Of a stretch of DNA of 64,000 bases, positions 41,461-50,300 are shown in pieces (positions within the stretch are counted from its first letter, which is position 1; each line of letters opens with the position of its first letter). The stretch lies in contig NZ_CP085876.1 in assembly GCF_013284245.2 (NCBI RefSeq), forward strand, positions 2,277,001-2,341,000, read 5' to 3'. The notes beneath the pieces are model-generated. The model was not told the origin of the DNA. It saw nothing but the letters and a program-made list of their open reading frames with translations, and ran no database searches. This DNA comes from Brevibacillus sp. DP1.3A (GTDB lineage Bacteria; Bacillota; Bacilli; Brevibacillales; Brevibacillaceae). Made by a program: the position numbers and the translations under genes.

Positions 41461-42117
41461 ATGCTGTTTGTCCTATTTTCAACATTAGAATACCTCGCAA
41501 TTTTTGCTCTTATGACTACGCTGTTTCGGTTTGGTTTTTTGGTGCATATCAACCGGATTCTCTTTGTGAGTTTGGTATTAATGCTTTTCTCGTTTGGGCT
41601 ACGACAATTTACGCCATATGAAGACTATGCAACCATAGCCCAAGTCGTCATAATCTTTGGGGCATTAATCTTAGTATGGAACGTGAATTGGGGGCATGCT
41701 GCCTTAATGACTATTATCACAGCAGGAATATACTTGGGTATTCAGATGATGGAAGTGTTCTTCCTGACCGTTATAGGAATCCTAGAGACAATTGAATCGT
41801 TAGGGGATCGAAGCATCAACACAGGGTTCATATTCCAGACAATCTCCGCATTCCTTACCTTTGCATTATGCTATGGACTTCGGAAATGTAGACTGCAATT
41901 TACATTTGTCAGAGACGGAGCGCCTTTCTTTATTCACCATAGAATCAACATGGTTATTTTGTCACTGATCATTGTAACAGGTGTATTGATAACGGTCTTG
42001 TTTAAATTAGCAAGTACATATGGAATTGCTTCCTTAGTGTGGATTTTCTTTGGGATGGCCATCGGAATCACTATACTGGCATGGCTGGCTATAAAAAGGG
42101 ATGGGGAATATGATTGA
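41461..42117 (+). CDS. Polytopic membrane protein of the agr-like operon (kinase-less AgrC sensor-like)
   Basis: This 218-residue protein has six to seven hydrophobic helices and ends in a short charged tail (IKRDGEYD) with no kinase domain. Length and helix number match the sensor part of AgrC-type histidine kinases (about 200 residues). It starts the operon behind GAGGTG, and its stop overlaps the AgrB start. The best guess is a membrane receptor-like or accessory protein of the peptide pathway; the resemblance is architectural and not proven. Confidence 0.6.
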   Translation: MLFVLFSTLEYLAIFALMTTLFRFGFLVHINRILFVSLVLMLFSFGLRQFTPYEDYATIAQVVIIFGALILVWNVNWGHAALMTIITAGIYLGIQMMEVFFLTVIGILETIESLGDRSINTGFIFQTISAFLTFALCYGLRKCRLQFTFVRDGAPFFIHHRINMVILSLIIVTGVLITVLFKLASTYGIASLVWIFFGMAIGITILAWLAIKRDGEYD

Positions 42118-42646
42118 AACTCTCGCTGAAAGAATAGCCATACAACTAAAGTCGATCAATCCGCATGAAACGAAGTCAGTCCCTACAATGAAGTTTGGGT
42201 TAATCCTTATCATCAACATGCTGCTCATCATTACGATTAGCCTTACCCTTTCACTCATGATAGGGACATTTCCAGGAACATTAATCACATTGGCCGGATT
42301 TTTAGTACTACGCCAATTTTCAGGAGGATTTCACTACTCATCGTCCGTCTACTGCACCATGACAAGTATAGTGGGAGCTGTATTAATCCCTCTAGTTCCC
42401 TTTCCTATTGAATTTGTCACCCCGATTATTATCATCACATTAGTCCTAGTAGCACTTTTTGCACCCCAAGAAATGGAAATGCAATCACGACTATTCAAAC
42501 AAAATCAGACGTTGCTCCTCAAAACCATCTCAATTATCATCGTCAGTTTATTATTTTTCATAGAAAGCGAGACGCTGGTAAAGACCTTCTTTGTGCAAGC
42601 GCTGACGCTAATTCCACTGAAAGGAGGTGGAAAAGATGAGAAATAA
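42110..42646 (+). CDS. agrB: AgrB-like peptide-processing membrane protease
   Basis: This 178-residue membrane protein carries the AgrB signature RQFSGGFHYSSSVYC: the His and Cys of the cysteine endopeptidase are seven residues apart, as in family members. AgrB cuts the C-terminal tail off AgrD and closes the thiolactone or lactone ring. Four to six helices follow. ATG 42110 aligns with the usual IETLAERIA start. It overlaps the upstream gene by eight bases and the AgrD gene by 11 bases. Confidence 0.87.
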   Translation: MIETLAERIAIQLKSINPHETKSVPTMKFGLILIINMLLIITISLTLSLMIGTFPGTLITLAGFLVLRQFSGGFHYSSSVYCTMTSIVGAVLIPLVPFPIEFVTPIIIITLVLVALFAPQEMEMQSRLFKQNQTLLLKTISIIIVSLLFFIESETLVKTFFVQALTLIPLKGGGKDEK

Positions 42647-42770
42647 AGCGATGATGTTCGTAGCGAAACATGTTTCAGCAATTGCTTCATTTGTTGCGGT
42701 ACTGGCGGTATCTACAGCATCCTTTGGTTTCGTGGGGAAACCTGAGATTCCAGAGGAATTAAAGAAATAA
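42636..42770 (+). CDS. agrD: AgrD-like cyclic lactone autoinducer precursor, 44 residues
   Basis: The precursor has a basic amphipathic N-terminal helix (FVAKHVSAIASFVAVLAV), a ring region STASFGFVG and the acidic recognition tail PEIPEELKK, the normal three-part AgrD layout. No cysteine exists; by position the ring would be SFGFV closed as a lactone through Ser29, as in Ser-type peptides of enterococcal Fsr. AAGGAGGTGG is an excellent ribosome binding site, and it lies within the end of agrB. Confidence 0.85.
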   Translation: MRNKAMMFVAKHVSAIASFVAVLAVSTASFGFVGKPEIPEELKK

Positions 42771-42902
42771 GAAGCAACGAACGGGGAAAAATGGTTGTCC
42801 CATTGCAATTCTGTAAATCTTTACTTTATGAACAGAACATCCGTGTATGATTATATTGTACTTATAGACTGCTTCTTTCAAATCATTACCAATAACCTCA
42901 TT

Positions 42903-42935
42903 CCCCTTGATGGACAAGGGGGTTCTTTTTTTATT
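42903..42935 (+). terminator. Terminator of the agr-like operon
   Basis: CCCCTTG and CAAGGGG pair around ATGGA, followed by GTTCTTTTTTT. Confidence 0.85.
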
Positions 42936-42992
42936 GCGCTTGGTTCATTGGCGTCTACAACACTGTTTTTTGAATCGTTAATGAATCCAAGT

Positions 42993-43032
42993 GGACTGTC
43001 TCTTAGTCGGAAAATCGACTTTCGAGACAGCC
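42993..43032. other. Long inverted repeat without T-run
   Basis: GGACTGTCTC and GAGACAGCC with inner AGTCG/CGACT are complementary across AAAAT. It may be the 3' end structure of the minus-strand gene or an element end; no T-tract is present. Confidence 0.45.
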
Positions 43033-43059
43033 CTCCTTATTTTTACATACGCTTAACGC

Positions 43060-43473
43060 TTAATGAAACTTGGAAAGAGCGAATTTAGCTGTAAAATTCA
43101 TTTTTTTCATATAGGAAGAGTTCGCTCCAGCTTGAAATTGTACAGAAATATTGCCGTCTTTTTCTGCTTGAAAGACGCGTCCGTAAGGTGAATTAGCAGG
43201 GTATGTACCAATCACTTGATTATCCGCATCAAAGACTGTATAAGAGATCGGGAATCCTGAATTGGTTACAAATATCGTAAGTTCTTCTCCCTTTTTAAGC
43301 GAGAAAGATTCTTTTTGCGTTACTTCGTATGAGCTCAGAGAATAGTATTTCGTAACCTCTTGAATGTCTAAAGCAGTTGTTGCTGCGCTAGCTTTTGAGA
43401 CTTCCAATCCTGGCAAATATACACCCGAAAGTAGTGCAATTCCTAATGCCCCTGCTAAAATGGCTTTTTTCAT
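43060..43473 (-). CDS. Secreted small protein with a Fur-box promoter
   Basis: This 137-residue protein has a signal peptide (KKAILAGALGIALLSGVYLP; cleavage near SKASAA). The mature part is beta-rich (SFSLKKGEELTIFVTNSGFP, YTVFDADNQVIGTYP), like small extracellular immunoglobulin-fold or Bacillus secreted domains; family not recognised. GGAGGAG precedes ATG 43473. The promoter overlaps a near-perfect Fur box, so expression is probably induced by iron limitation. Confidence 0.65.
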   Translation of the reverse strand: MKKAILAGALGIALLSGVYLPGLEVSKASAATTALDIQEVTKYYSLSSYEVTQKESFSLKKGEELTIFVTNSGFPISYTVFDADNQVIGTYPANSPYGRVFQAEKDGNISVQFQAGANSSYMKKMNFTAKFALSKFH

Positions 43474-43535
43474 AATCGTGGCTCCTCCTTTTTTGCTCAT
43501 CCATGAGCGAAAGTAAATATTTGGAAATTACACCC

Positions 43536-43564
43536 ATTATAATCTCGTTGAAAATGATTATCAA
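43536..43564 (-). promoter_or_regulatory. Fur-box promoter of the 43060-43473 gene
   Basis: On the minus strand TTGATA and TATAAT are separated by exactly 17 bases. Across the -35 lies TGAAAATGATTATCA (plus-strand 43549-43563), which matches the bacillar Fur/Per-type box TGATAATNATTATCA at all but one position. Confidence 0.75.
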
Positions 43565-43616
43565 TAAGTTTTTTTTAGATTTGTTAGATTACCTCGTACG
43601 GCGTGATAAACAGGGC

Positions 43617-43646
43617 ATAAAAAAAGAGAGTGATTCCATTGAATCA
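43617..43646 (-). terminator. Terminator of the active lipase gene
   Basis: TGATTC and GAATCA pair around AATG; on the minus strand CTCTCTTTTTTT follows. Confidence 0.6.
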
Positions 43647-44462
43647 ACATCCCCCTAAAAACGGCATACACATCCCTGTATCCGGACAAAACCCTTCATT
43701 CGCCGCACACAACCTCTCCGTAAACCCAGGCTCCTTCTGCGCCAGAAACTTAAAATAACAAACAATTTCATGATTCCTTACAGCTAGACTATTCAACTGA
43801 AAATCCAACACATACTTCCGATCCACATGCTGATAGTACAAGCCTTTCTTCGTAAACGGAGGAGGGTACACCTTTGATGGCAAAGTCGGAATAATATCAT
43901 GGACATTCACAATCCGAACACTGTTTTTTACTGTCTCATTAAACCGCGAAGCAAAGACAGGATCTCCGACACGAGGACTCCCATACGTATACACAACAGG
44001 TCGCATAAACTTCGTATTCACCGCAATATCCAAACCAGCAAGTGCGGCCAAACCTCCCCCTAAACTGTGCCCCGCAACAAATAGTCTTTTCGATCTTGAA
44101 AGCTTGCTCAACTCCCGAATCAATTCATCTCTCGCAGATTGATAAATACAAGTAAACCCACGATGGGTCTTTCCTGCCTTTTTGACAAAACGATAGGGGA
44201 CTTGATACAAATCTTGATCAGACTCATTGTCATTAAACGTGCGTGTTCCCCGAAAAGCAACAACAATACTGTCTGGAGACTCGGCTACAAAACCAAATAT
44301 CTCCTGCTCTGGAGTCTCAACACCAGCCAATGCTCGAATCGTCGAGCGCTGACGATACCCTTTTGGCAAGACAAGTGAATCTGTTTCAAAAAGCTGATAG
44401 GCCTGATGGATCATGGCCGCAAGTAAAATCGCATCTTCGCTGTTATATATACGATCGATCAT
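43644..44462 (-). CDS. Class 3 lipase (triacylglycerol lipase family), catalytically complete
   Basis: This 272-residue lipase has VVAFRGTRTF (oxyanion region), nucleophile elbow LFVAGHSLGGGLAALAGLDI, and later TYGSPRVGDPVF and NVHDIIPTLPS, with HVDRKYVL for the histidine: the Ser-Asp-His triad of class 3 lipases. The C-terminus is cysteine-rich (CPDTGMCMPFLGGC). No signal peptide is apparent. The start is ATG 44462 behind AAAGGGAGA. It is the downstream member of a tandem pair with the gene at 44501. Confidence 0.85.
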   Translation of the reverse strand: MIDRIYNSEDAILLAAMIHQAYQLFETDSLVLPKGYRQRSTIRALAGVETPEQEIFGFVAESPDSIVVAFRGTRTFNDNESDQDLYQVPYRFVKKAGKTHRGFTCIYQSARDELIRELSKLSRSKRLFVAGHSLGGGLAALAGLDIAVNTKFMRPVVYTYGSPRVGDPVFASRFNETVKNSVRIVNVHDIIPTLPSKVYPPPFTKKGLYYQHVDRKYVLDFQLNSLAVRNHEIVCYFKFLAQKEPGFTERLCAANEGFCPDTGMCMPFLGGC

Positions 44463-44500
44463 TCATGTGTCTCCCTTTCTGAGTTTCCAGGCTGTAAAAC

Positions 44501-45331
44501 CTAGCATTTGCCTTGAAACGGAATACACGTATCGGTATCGGGACAAAACCCGGGATTTTCCACACAGAGCGTTTGGGCATAATCAGGGTCAAGCTGAATG
44601 AGGCTATGAAAATAGCAGGCGATACTATCGTTGCGAGGCGTATTATTCAGTTGAAACGAGATCGGAAACTTGTTTTTTACATGTTGATAATAGATACCTT
44701 CCTGGGTAAAAGGAGGCGGATACTTTTGATCGGGGAATGTAGGAAAAGGGTCGTGAACATTTACAATGCGTAGACTATTGGCAACAACTTTATTAAAGCG
44801 TGAAGCGAAGTGGGGGTCACCAATACGCGGACTGCCATAGGTATAAACGATTGGTTGCCGAAACTGCGTGTTTTCCGCAATATCTAAGGCTGCCAGCACA
44901 GCTAGCACGCCACCGTAGTTGTGACCAGTAATAAACAGCTTTTTAGATGCTGAAAACTGATTTATTTTTCTGAGTAACCGATCCCGTGTTGATTGATACA
45001 GGCATGTAAATCCACGTGAGGTTTTCCCTGCATCTGTAACAAAAGGATAGGGGACTTGGAGGATGTCATAAGCTGCCAAAAGGTCTGCCGGATATGCTGC
45101 GTACCCTCTGAAGGCAATGATGATTTCATCTTTTGATTCTGCTACAAAACCATACACATGTTCCGTTGGATTCTCTACGTCAGCAAAAGCCCGAATGGTA
45201 TATCGAAGCTGAAAACCTTTGGGTAAGATAAGCTCCCCTTCAAAAAATAGGAGATAAGTCTGATAGCTCATGGCTGCAAGGAAAATGGCAGCCTGACTAG
45301 TAAACATGTTGTTTTCGTCCGAGAAAACCAT
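44501..45331 (-). CDS. Class 3 lipase paralogue lacking the catalytic serine
   Basis: This 276-residue tandem paralogue of the adjacent lipase has the same frame: IIAFRGYAAYPADLLAAYD, then LFITGHNYGGVLAVLAALDI, TYGSPRIGDPHF and NVHDPFPTFPD, with a CPDTDTC C-terminus. The nucleophile elbow GHSLGG is replaced by GHNYGG, so Ser is Asn and lipase activity is not expected. The fold is otherwise maintained. ATG 45331 lies ten bases after AAAGGA. It and its active neighbour are separated by 38 bases. Confidence 0.85.
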   Translation of the reverse strand: MVFSDENNMFTSQAAIFLAAMSYQTYLLFFEGELILPKGFQLRYTIRAFADVENPTEHVYGFVAESKDEIIIAFRGYAAYPADLLAAYDILQVPYPFVTDAGKTSRGFTCLYQSTRDRLLRKINQFSASKKLFITGHNYGGVLAVLAALDIAENTQFRQPIVYTYGSPRIGDPHFASRFNKVVANSLRIVNVHDPFPTFPDQKYPPPFTQEGIYYQHVKNKFPISFQLNNTPRNDSIACYFHSLIQLDPDYAQTLCVENPGFCPDTDTCIPFQGKC

Positions 45332-45566
45332 GTAGACAAATTCCTTTCCAAACAAGAATAAGGATCTAACACTTTTGAAAGGGCATATATCGAACTCTTG
45401 TCTCTCCCTCCCAAATGATAGCAGGGCAATTCTATTCGAATGACACTTACCATGAGCCTATGTTTTTACGATGGAATGCGTGCTTGTATGAAGAAAATAT
45501 ATGACTGCTTATCGGACAGGAGGGGAGGGGGCAATGACGAATTATAAAGTGGTGTGGAAGAAAAAG

Positions 45567-45598
45567 GAAAAGGGGCGCGTACGCAACGCTCCCCTTTT
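45567..45598 (-). terminator. Terminator of loaP
   Basis: On the minus strand AAAGGGGAGCG and CGCCCCTTTT form a stem with loop TTGCGTACG, followed by CCTTTTTC. It lies at the loaP stop codon. Confidence 0.65.
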
Positions 45599-46130
45599 AC
45601 AAAGGTTTTGAGAGGATTTCAATTCCCACATCTATTGTTTTCTCTACTCCCATAAAGGTTAAAAGTATTTTCGCTCTATTTTTGTGCCTATCCACTTTTT
45701 TGATAATGCCTTCCAGTCCTATTAGGGGACCCGCTTCTACGATCACTTTTGAATTTTCCAGATAAACTTTTGAATAATCGACAACCTCACCGTTTCCCAT
45801 GAGTTGGAGTATCAGGGTGATTTCTTTTTCGTCAATGCTCGAATAATAAGTGCCCTCATCTTGCGAATAGTAACTACCGTTATTGACCAAACGCAAGCTC
45901 CCAGGAATTTTTTTGATTTTATGGAACATTTCGTTAGTCATTTCAGTCTTAATAAGTACATACCCAGGAAAAATATTCTTGATGACATTATACACAATGC
46001 CTGCCTTTTTCTCAGGAACCAATCTCTTCGGCACAACGGACATTAAAGACTGCTCATTAAAATAGAGTTTGAGGTACTTTTGAACGACTTCTTCTTTACC
46101 AGATTCTACAAAGATGGCATACCATTTCAA
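45597..46130 (-). CDS. loaP: LoaP, NusG-family processive antiterminator
   Basis: This 177-residue NusG paralogue has an N-terminal NGN domain (KWYAIFVESGKEEVVQKYLK, IFPGYVLIKTEMTNEMFHKI) and a C-terminal KOW domain (VIVEAGPLIGLEGIIKKVDR, LTFMGVEKTIDVGIEIL). LoaP is known from bacillar polyketide clusters such as difficidin and macrolactin, where it keeps RNA polymerase from terminating in the long operon. TTG 46130 is taken as the start because AAAGGA lies nine bases upstream and family members begin there with a W-Y-A motif. It is divergent from the PKS operon. Confidence 0.88.
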   Translation of the reverse strand: MKWYAIFVESGKEEVVQKYLKLYFNEQSLMSVVPKRLVPEKKAGIVYNVIKNIFPGYVLIKTEMTNEMFHKIKKIPGSLRLVNNGSYYSQDEGTYYSSIDEKEITLILQLMGNGEVVDYSKVYLENSKVIVEAGPLIGLEGIIKKVDRHKNRAKILLTFMGVEKTIDVGIEILSKPL

Positions 46131-46285
46131 GGTGAGCAATCCTTTCATTATGAAGTGGATTCGTAAGTATCTGGAGCGCTGGCTGCTTTCCAAAAAAAAT
46201 GGGAATGATTGAGTAGATGAATTACCATTTTTTATGGTATTATCCTAAATATACCCAATTCTTTTGCGTTATGCAATAAAGGCGG

Positions 46286-46313
46286 TTGTTGTAACATTCT
46301 GTATAAATATAAA
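46286..46313 (+). promoter_or_regulatory. Candidate promoter of the PKS operon
   Basis: TTGTTG (46286-46291) and TATAAA (46308-46313) are 16 bases apart. The leader of about 190 bases that follows (to 46502) has short stem-loops at AAATCCC/GGGAATTT (about 46346-46362) and ACGTT/AACGT (about 46380-46394), where a LoaP recognition element could lie. The exact LoaP RNA motif was not identified. Confidence 0.5.
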
Positions 46314-46502
46314 GAGTTAGCGATATAAGTTTTTTATCGAAAGTAAAATCCCTTAGGGAATTTAAACGATGTTTCGGCACGTTAAAGGAACGTAGGGAGG
46401 TCATACGGAGAAACAGTAGTGTGTATATTTATTTACCCACGAACTGGGGAAGCTCTGCCCTTTGGCATAGTAGGAGAACGGAAGGCGGAGAGAGGATTGC
46501 AT

Positions 46503-47264
46503 ATGTTTCCACAGATATCTACCAGAGAATTCGTTATAAAAGGTACGGATAGAGAGTTTCGTGCGAGTTTGTGCATAGGCTACTTTTCTGTTCCCGCAGA
46601 TTTTTTAAAAATAGTAAAATTCCTGCACCCAAAAGAATTCGAGTACTATTTTCATCTGGAGTTTGAGCGGAGAGTAAAAAGCTACCTGACAGGGAGATAT
46701 GTCGCCAAAAGAGCTGTTTCGGTTTTGACTGGAGAAGACAGCTTAGAGCGAATATGTATGGAACAGGGCATTTTTCATCACCCTGTCGTGAACTTACCGA
46801 ATACAACTAATGTCCAAGTGAGTATCACCCACTGTGACGATCTTGCAGCCGCCATTGCTTTTTCGGAAGAGCTACCAATGGGGATTGATATGGAGAGAAT
46901 TAGTGTTGATAGAAATAAAGTTCTAGAGACGCAAATGACTGTGAAAGAGAGCAGCTTGTTTTCGTACTTGCCTTATTCCTATGAAACGAATCTTACTCTT
47001 TTCTGGACAGTCAAGGAAGCGTTATCCAAAATTTTGAAGACAGGCTTAACAACCTCTTTTCATATCTATGAAATAAGCCAAGTGGAGGCAAGGGACGGGG
47101 TTGTTTATAGTCATTTTGAAAACTTTCCTCAATACCATACGGCATCCTTTATCCTTGGTGACTATGTGTGCTCGATCACCTACCCGAAAAAGACAGAGTG
47201 GAGTGTTGCTGTAGTAAAGGATGTACTTCAGGAGATAGAACCATCCATGACAAATCTCGGATAA
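46503..47264 (+). CDS. Sfp-type 4'-phosphopantetheinyl transferase
   Basis: This 253-residue enzyme attaches the phosphopantetheine arm to the serine of carrier proteins. The transferase motifs are MGIDMERI (GvDiE) and LFWTVKEALSKILKTG (WxxKEA). A leading VSITHCDDLAAAIAF strand precedes the first. It opens the biosynthetic operon and would activate the ACPs of the PKS proteins. ATG 46503 lies after GAGAGAGGATT. The spacer to the AT gene holds a terminator-like hairpin. Confidence 0.9.
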   Translation: MFPQISTREFVIKGTDREFRASLCIGYFSVPADFLKIVKFLHPKEFEYYFHLEFERRVKSYLTGRYVAKRAVSVLTGEDSLERICMEQGIFHHPVVNLPNTTNVQVSITHCDDLAAAIAFSEELPMGIDMERISVDRNKVLETQMTVKESSLFSYLPYSYETNLTLFWTVKEALSKILKTGLTTSFHIYEISQVEARDGVVYSHFENFPQYHTASFILGDYVCSITYPKKTEWSVAVVKDVLQEIEPSMTNLG

Positions 47265-47310
47265 AAATTCCCCATTAGCGGTCAATTGACCAGGCTGTGG
47301 GGAGTTTTCT
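47264..47310 (+). terminator. Intra-operon terminator-like hairpin (candidate LoaP antitermination target)
   Basis: AAAATTCCCCA and TGGGGAGTTTT are complementary (one wobble) with the inner palindrome GGTCAATTGACC, followed by CTTTAT. It starts at the transferase stop and lies 39 bases before the AT gene. Confidence 0.7.
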
Positions 47311-47348
47311 TTATAGAAACCTTTATGAAAACAAGGGGTGCATCATAC

Positions 47349-50300
47349 ATGGAAAAGCCTGTTGTGTTTATGTTTTCTGGACAGGGGTCTCAGTACTATC
47401 AGATGGGGAAAGACCTTTTTGATCAGAATCCGGTATTTCGCAAATGTATGCTTAGGTTAGATGAAAAGGTACATTCCCTGATCGGGGAGTCTGTCCTTGC
47501 CCAGTTATATGATGACACGAAGCGTCGAGACGACATATTTGATCGCACCCTTTATACGCACCCCGCCATTTTTATGGTGGAATACGCTCTGGCCCAGGTT
47601 CTCATGGAAAGCGGAATGAAGCCCGACTATTGCCTGGGGAGCAGTTTGGGGGAGTTTGCGGCGGCGGCTGTGGCTGGGATCATGCCTGTGGAAGAATTAC
47701 TGCAACTCGTGGTTGAACAAGCCACCCTTTACGAAACGTATTGTCAGAAAGGGAGTATGCTTGCGATTCTCCACAATCCCGATCTTTATTATCAAGAGCC
47801 GCTCTTGCAGCGAAATAGTGAGTTGGTAGCGGTGAATTTTCATTCGCATTTTGTCATTTCCGGGAGCAGTCATCAGCTACAGCGCATGGAGGATTATGTA
47901 AAAGGCAAGGGGATTATTTGTCAACGACTACCTGTATCGTATGCGTTTCACTCATCTTACATCGATTCGGCTGAACCACATTATCGGGAGGTATTGAAAC
48001 ATAAATCGTTTGGAATTCCCCAGATTCCCTTTGTATCGTGTGTTCATGGCGAAATCATGAAGGAACTGCCAGCTGACTACTTTTGGCAAGTGGTAAGAAA
48101 GCCAATGCAGCTTCCAAAAGCTGTCCAAGAGCTGGAGAAACAGCAAAGTTATATTTATTTAGATTTGGGACCAGCAGGAAATTTGAGTAATTTTACAAAG
48201 CGAAATCTGCGGCAAGATTCACAATCAGAATGCCACTCGATTATCACTCCTTTTAAAAAGGATGGTGAAAATGTAGAGCGCATCAAGCAGCTATTCTCAA
48301 ATAAAAGGTTGAATACAAACAGAAAGGAAGGCAGAAAAATGACCACATATGTTTTCCCAGGGCAGGGCTCCCAAATAAAAGGAATGGGGGGCTCTCTTTT
48401 TGATGAGTTTCCAGAAATAACGGCCAAAGCTGATCAGATATTAGGTTATTCCATCAAAGAATTATGTCTGCATGATCCAGACAAACAATTAAGTAAAACG
48501 CAATTTACCCAGCCTGCTCTGTATGTGGTAAATGCGCTTAGCTATCTGAAAAAAGTGAAGGAAACCGGGAAAAAACCTGACTATGTGGCGGGGCACAGCT
48601 TGGGTGAGTACAATGCACTTTTTGCATCAGGGGCGTTTGATTTTGAGACAGGCTTACATTTGGTGAAAAAAAGAGGCGAGTTGATGAGTCTGGCCGTCGG
48701 TGGAGGGATGGCGGCTGTGATCGGGTTTACTTTGGAGCAAGTGGAACGCGTATTACATGAAAATAATTTGACCAGCATTGATATTGCCAATCACAATTCT
48801 CCCGCTCAATTTGTGATTGCAGGTCGAAAAGAAGATATCGAGCGTGCCAACCCTGTTTTTCAGGAAGCAGGCGTAAAAGTATACATACCGCTAAAGGTCA
48901 GCGGAGCATTCCATTCCCGTTACATGAGTGATGCGAAGCAGAGCTTTGAGGACTATTTGAATCAGTTTGCGTTTTCCAGTATGACCATCCCTGTGATTTC
49001 CAATGTTCACGCAAGACCCTATAAACAGAGCGATGTGAAACGAAATTTGGTTGAACAAATTACACACCCAGTGAAATGGAATGACACCATTCGATATCTC
49101 CTGGCCTTGGGGGAAAACGAAATAGAAGAAGTCGGCCCTGGTACTGTGTTGACCAAATTAGTTACTACGATCCGAAATGAAGCAGAGCCGCTGATCATAG
49201 AAGTGGAAGAAGAGAAAGAAAACATGGAGCAAGAGGCAAAGCCGGTTGCTATCACCGTACAGGCGGAAGAGATATCGAACCACATGGAGCAGCCAAAAGG
49301 AATTACCGCTTCTTCACTAGGAAATCAGCAATTTAAGCAGGACTACAAGCTGAAATATCCCTACCTGGCAGGAGCGATGTACAAGGGAATCTCATCGGAA
49401 AAGCTGGTCATTAAAATGGGGAAAGCCGGGATGATGGGTTTTTTCGGAAGCGGTGGCTTACAGCTAGAAAGAATCGAGCGTGCCATCCAACAGATTCAAC
49501 GTGAACTACAGCAAGGCGAGCCGTATGGGATGAATTTGCTGCATCATCCAAGCGACCCGTCGATGGAAGAAAAAACCGTCGAGCTGTATCTTGCTTATCA
49601 AGTGAGAGTGATTGAAGCATCTGCATTTATGGCGATTACCCCTGCGTTGATTATCTATCGGGCCAAGGGATTAAAGCGGACGATGAACGGGCAAGTGGAG
49701 GCGGCAAACAAAATTTTTGCCAAGGTATCACAGCCTGAGGTAGCGGAAGCCTTTTTAAGTCCGGCACCTGAGTACCTGATAGAAAAATTGCTGCAAGAAC
49801 AAAAGCTGACAAGGGAAGAAGCGAGTCTGTTACGAGAAGTTCCGATGGCGGATGAGTTAACGGTGGAGGCCGACTCTGGAGGAAATACTGATCACGGTGT
49901 AGCATCTGCTTTGATGCCAGCGATGATCAGGCTCCGAGATAACATGATGCACAAGTATGGATACCGTAAGCCGATCAGAATCGGGGCTGCGGGCGGCATT
50001 GGAACTCCTGAAGCTGCTGCGGTCGCTTTCATGCTTGGGGCGGATTATATTGTCACAGGTTCGATTAACCAGTGCACAGTGGAGGCGGCGACCAGCGAGT
50101 CGGTGAAGGATTCGTTGCAGTTGGCCAATGTTCAAGACACAGAGTATGCTCCAGCCGGTGAAATGTTTGAAATGGGAGCCAAAATTCAGGTGTTGAAAAA
50201 AGGCTTATTCTTTCCAGCGAGAGCGAACAAATTGCACGACCTCTATCGTCAATACAACTCGCTTGATGAAATCGATGAGAAAACCAAGAAACAGCTCCAG

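Noticed and set aside
42993-43032. Inverted repeat considered as an insertion-sequence end
   Set aside because: No second copy or transposase is nearby, so it is listed only as a stem-loop of unknown role.
45534-45611. 25-codon frame behind a very strong GGAGGGGAGGGGG site
   Set aside because: The frame runs through the loaP terminator stem and its composition is just that of the purine-rich stem, so the resemblance to a gene is probably accidental.
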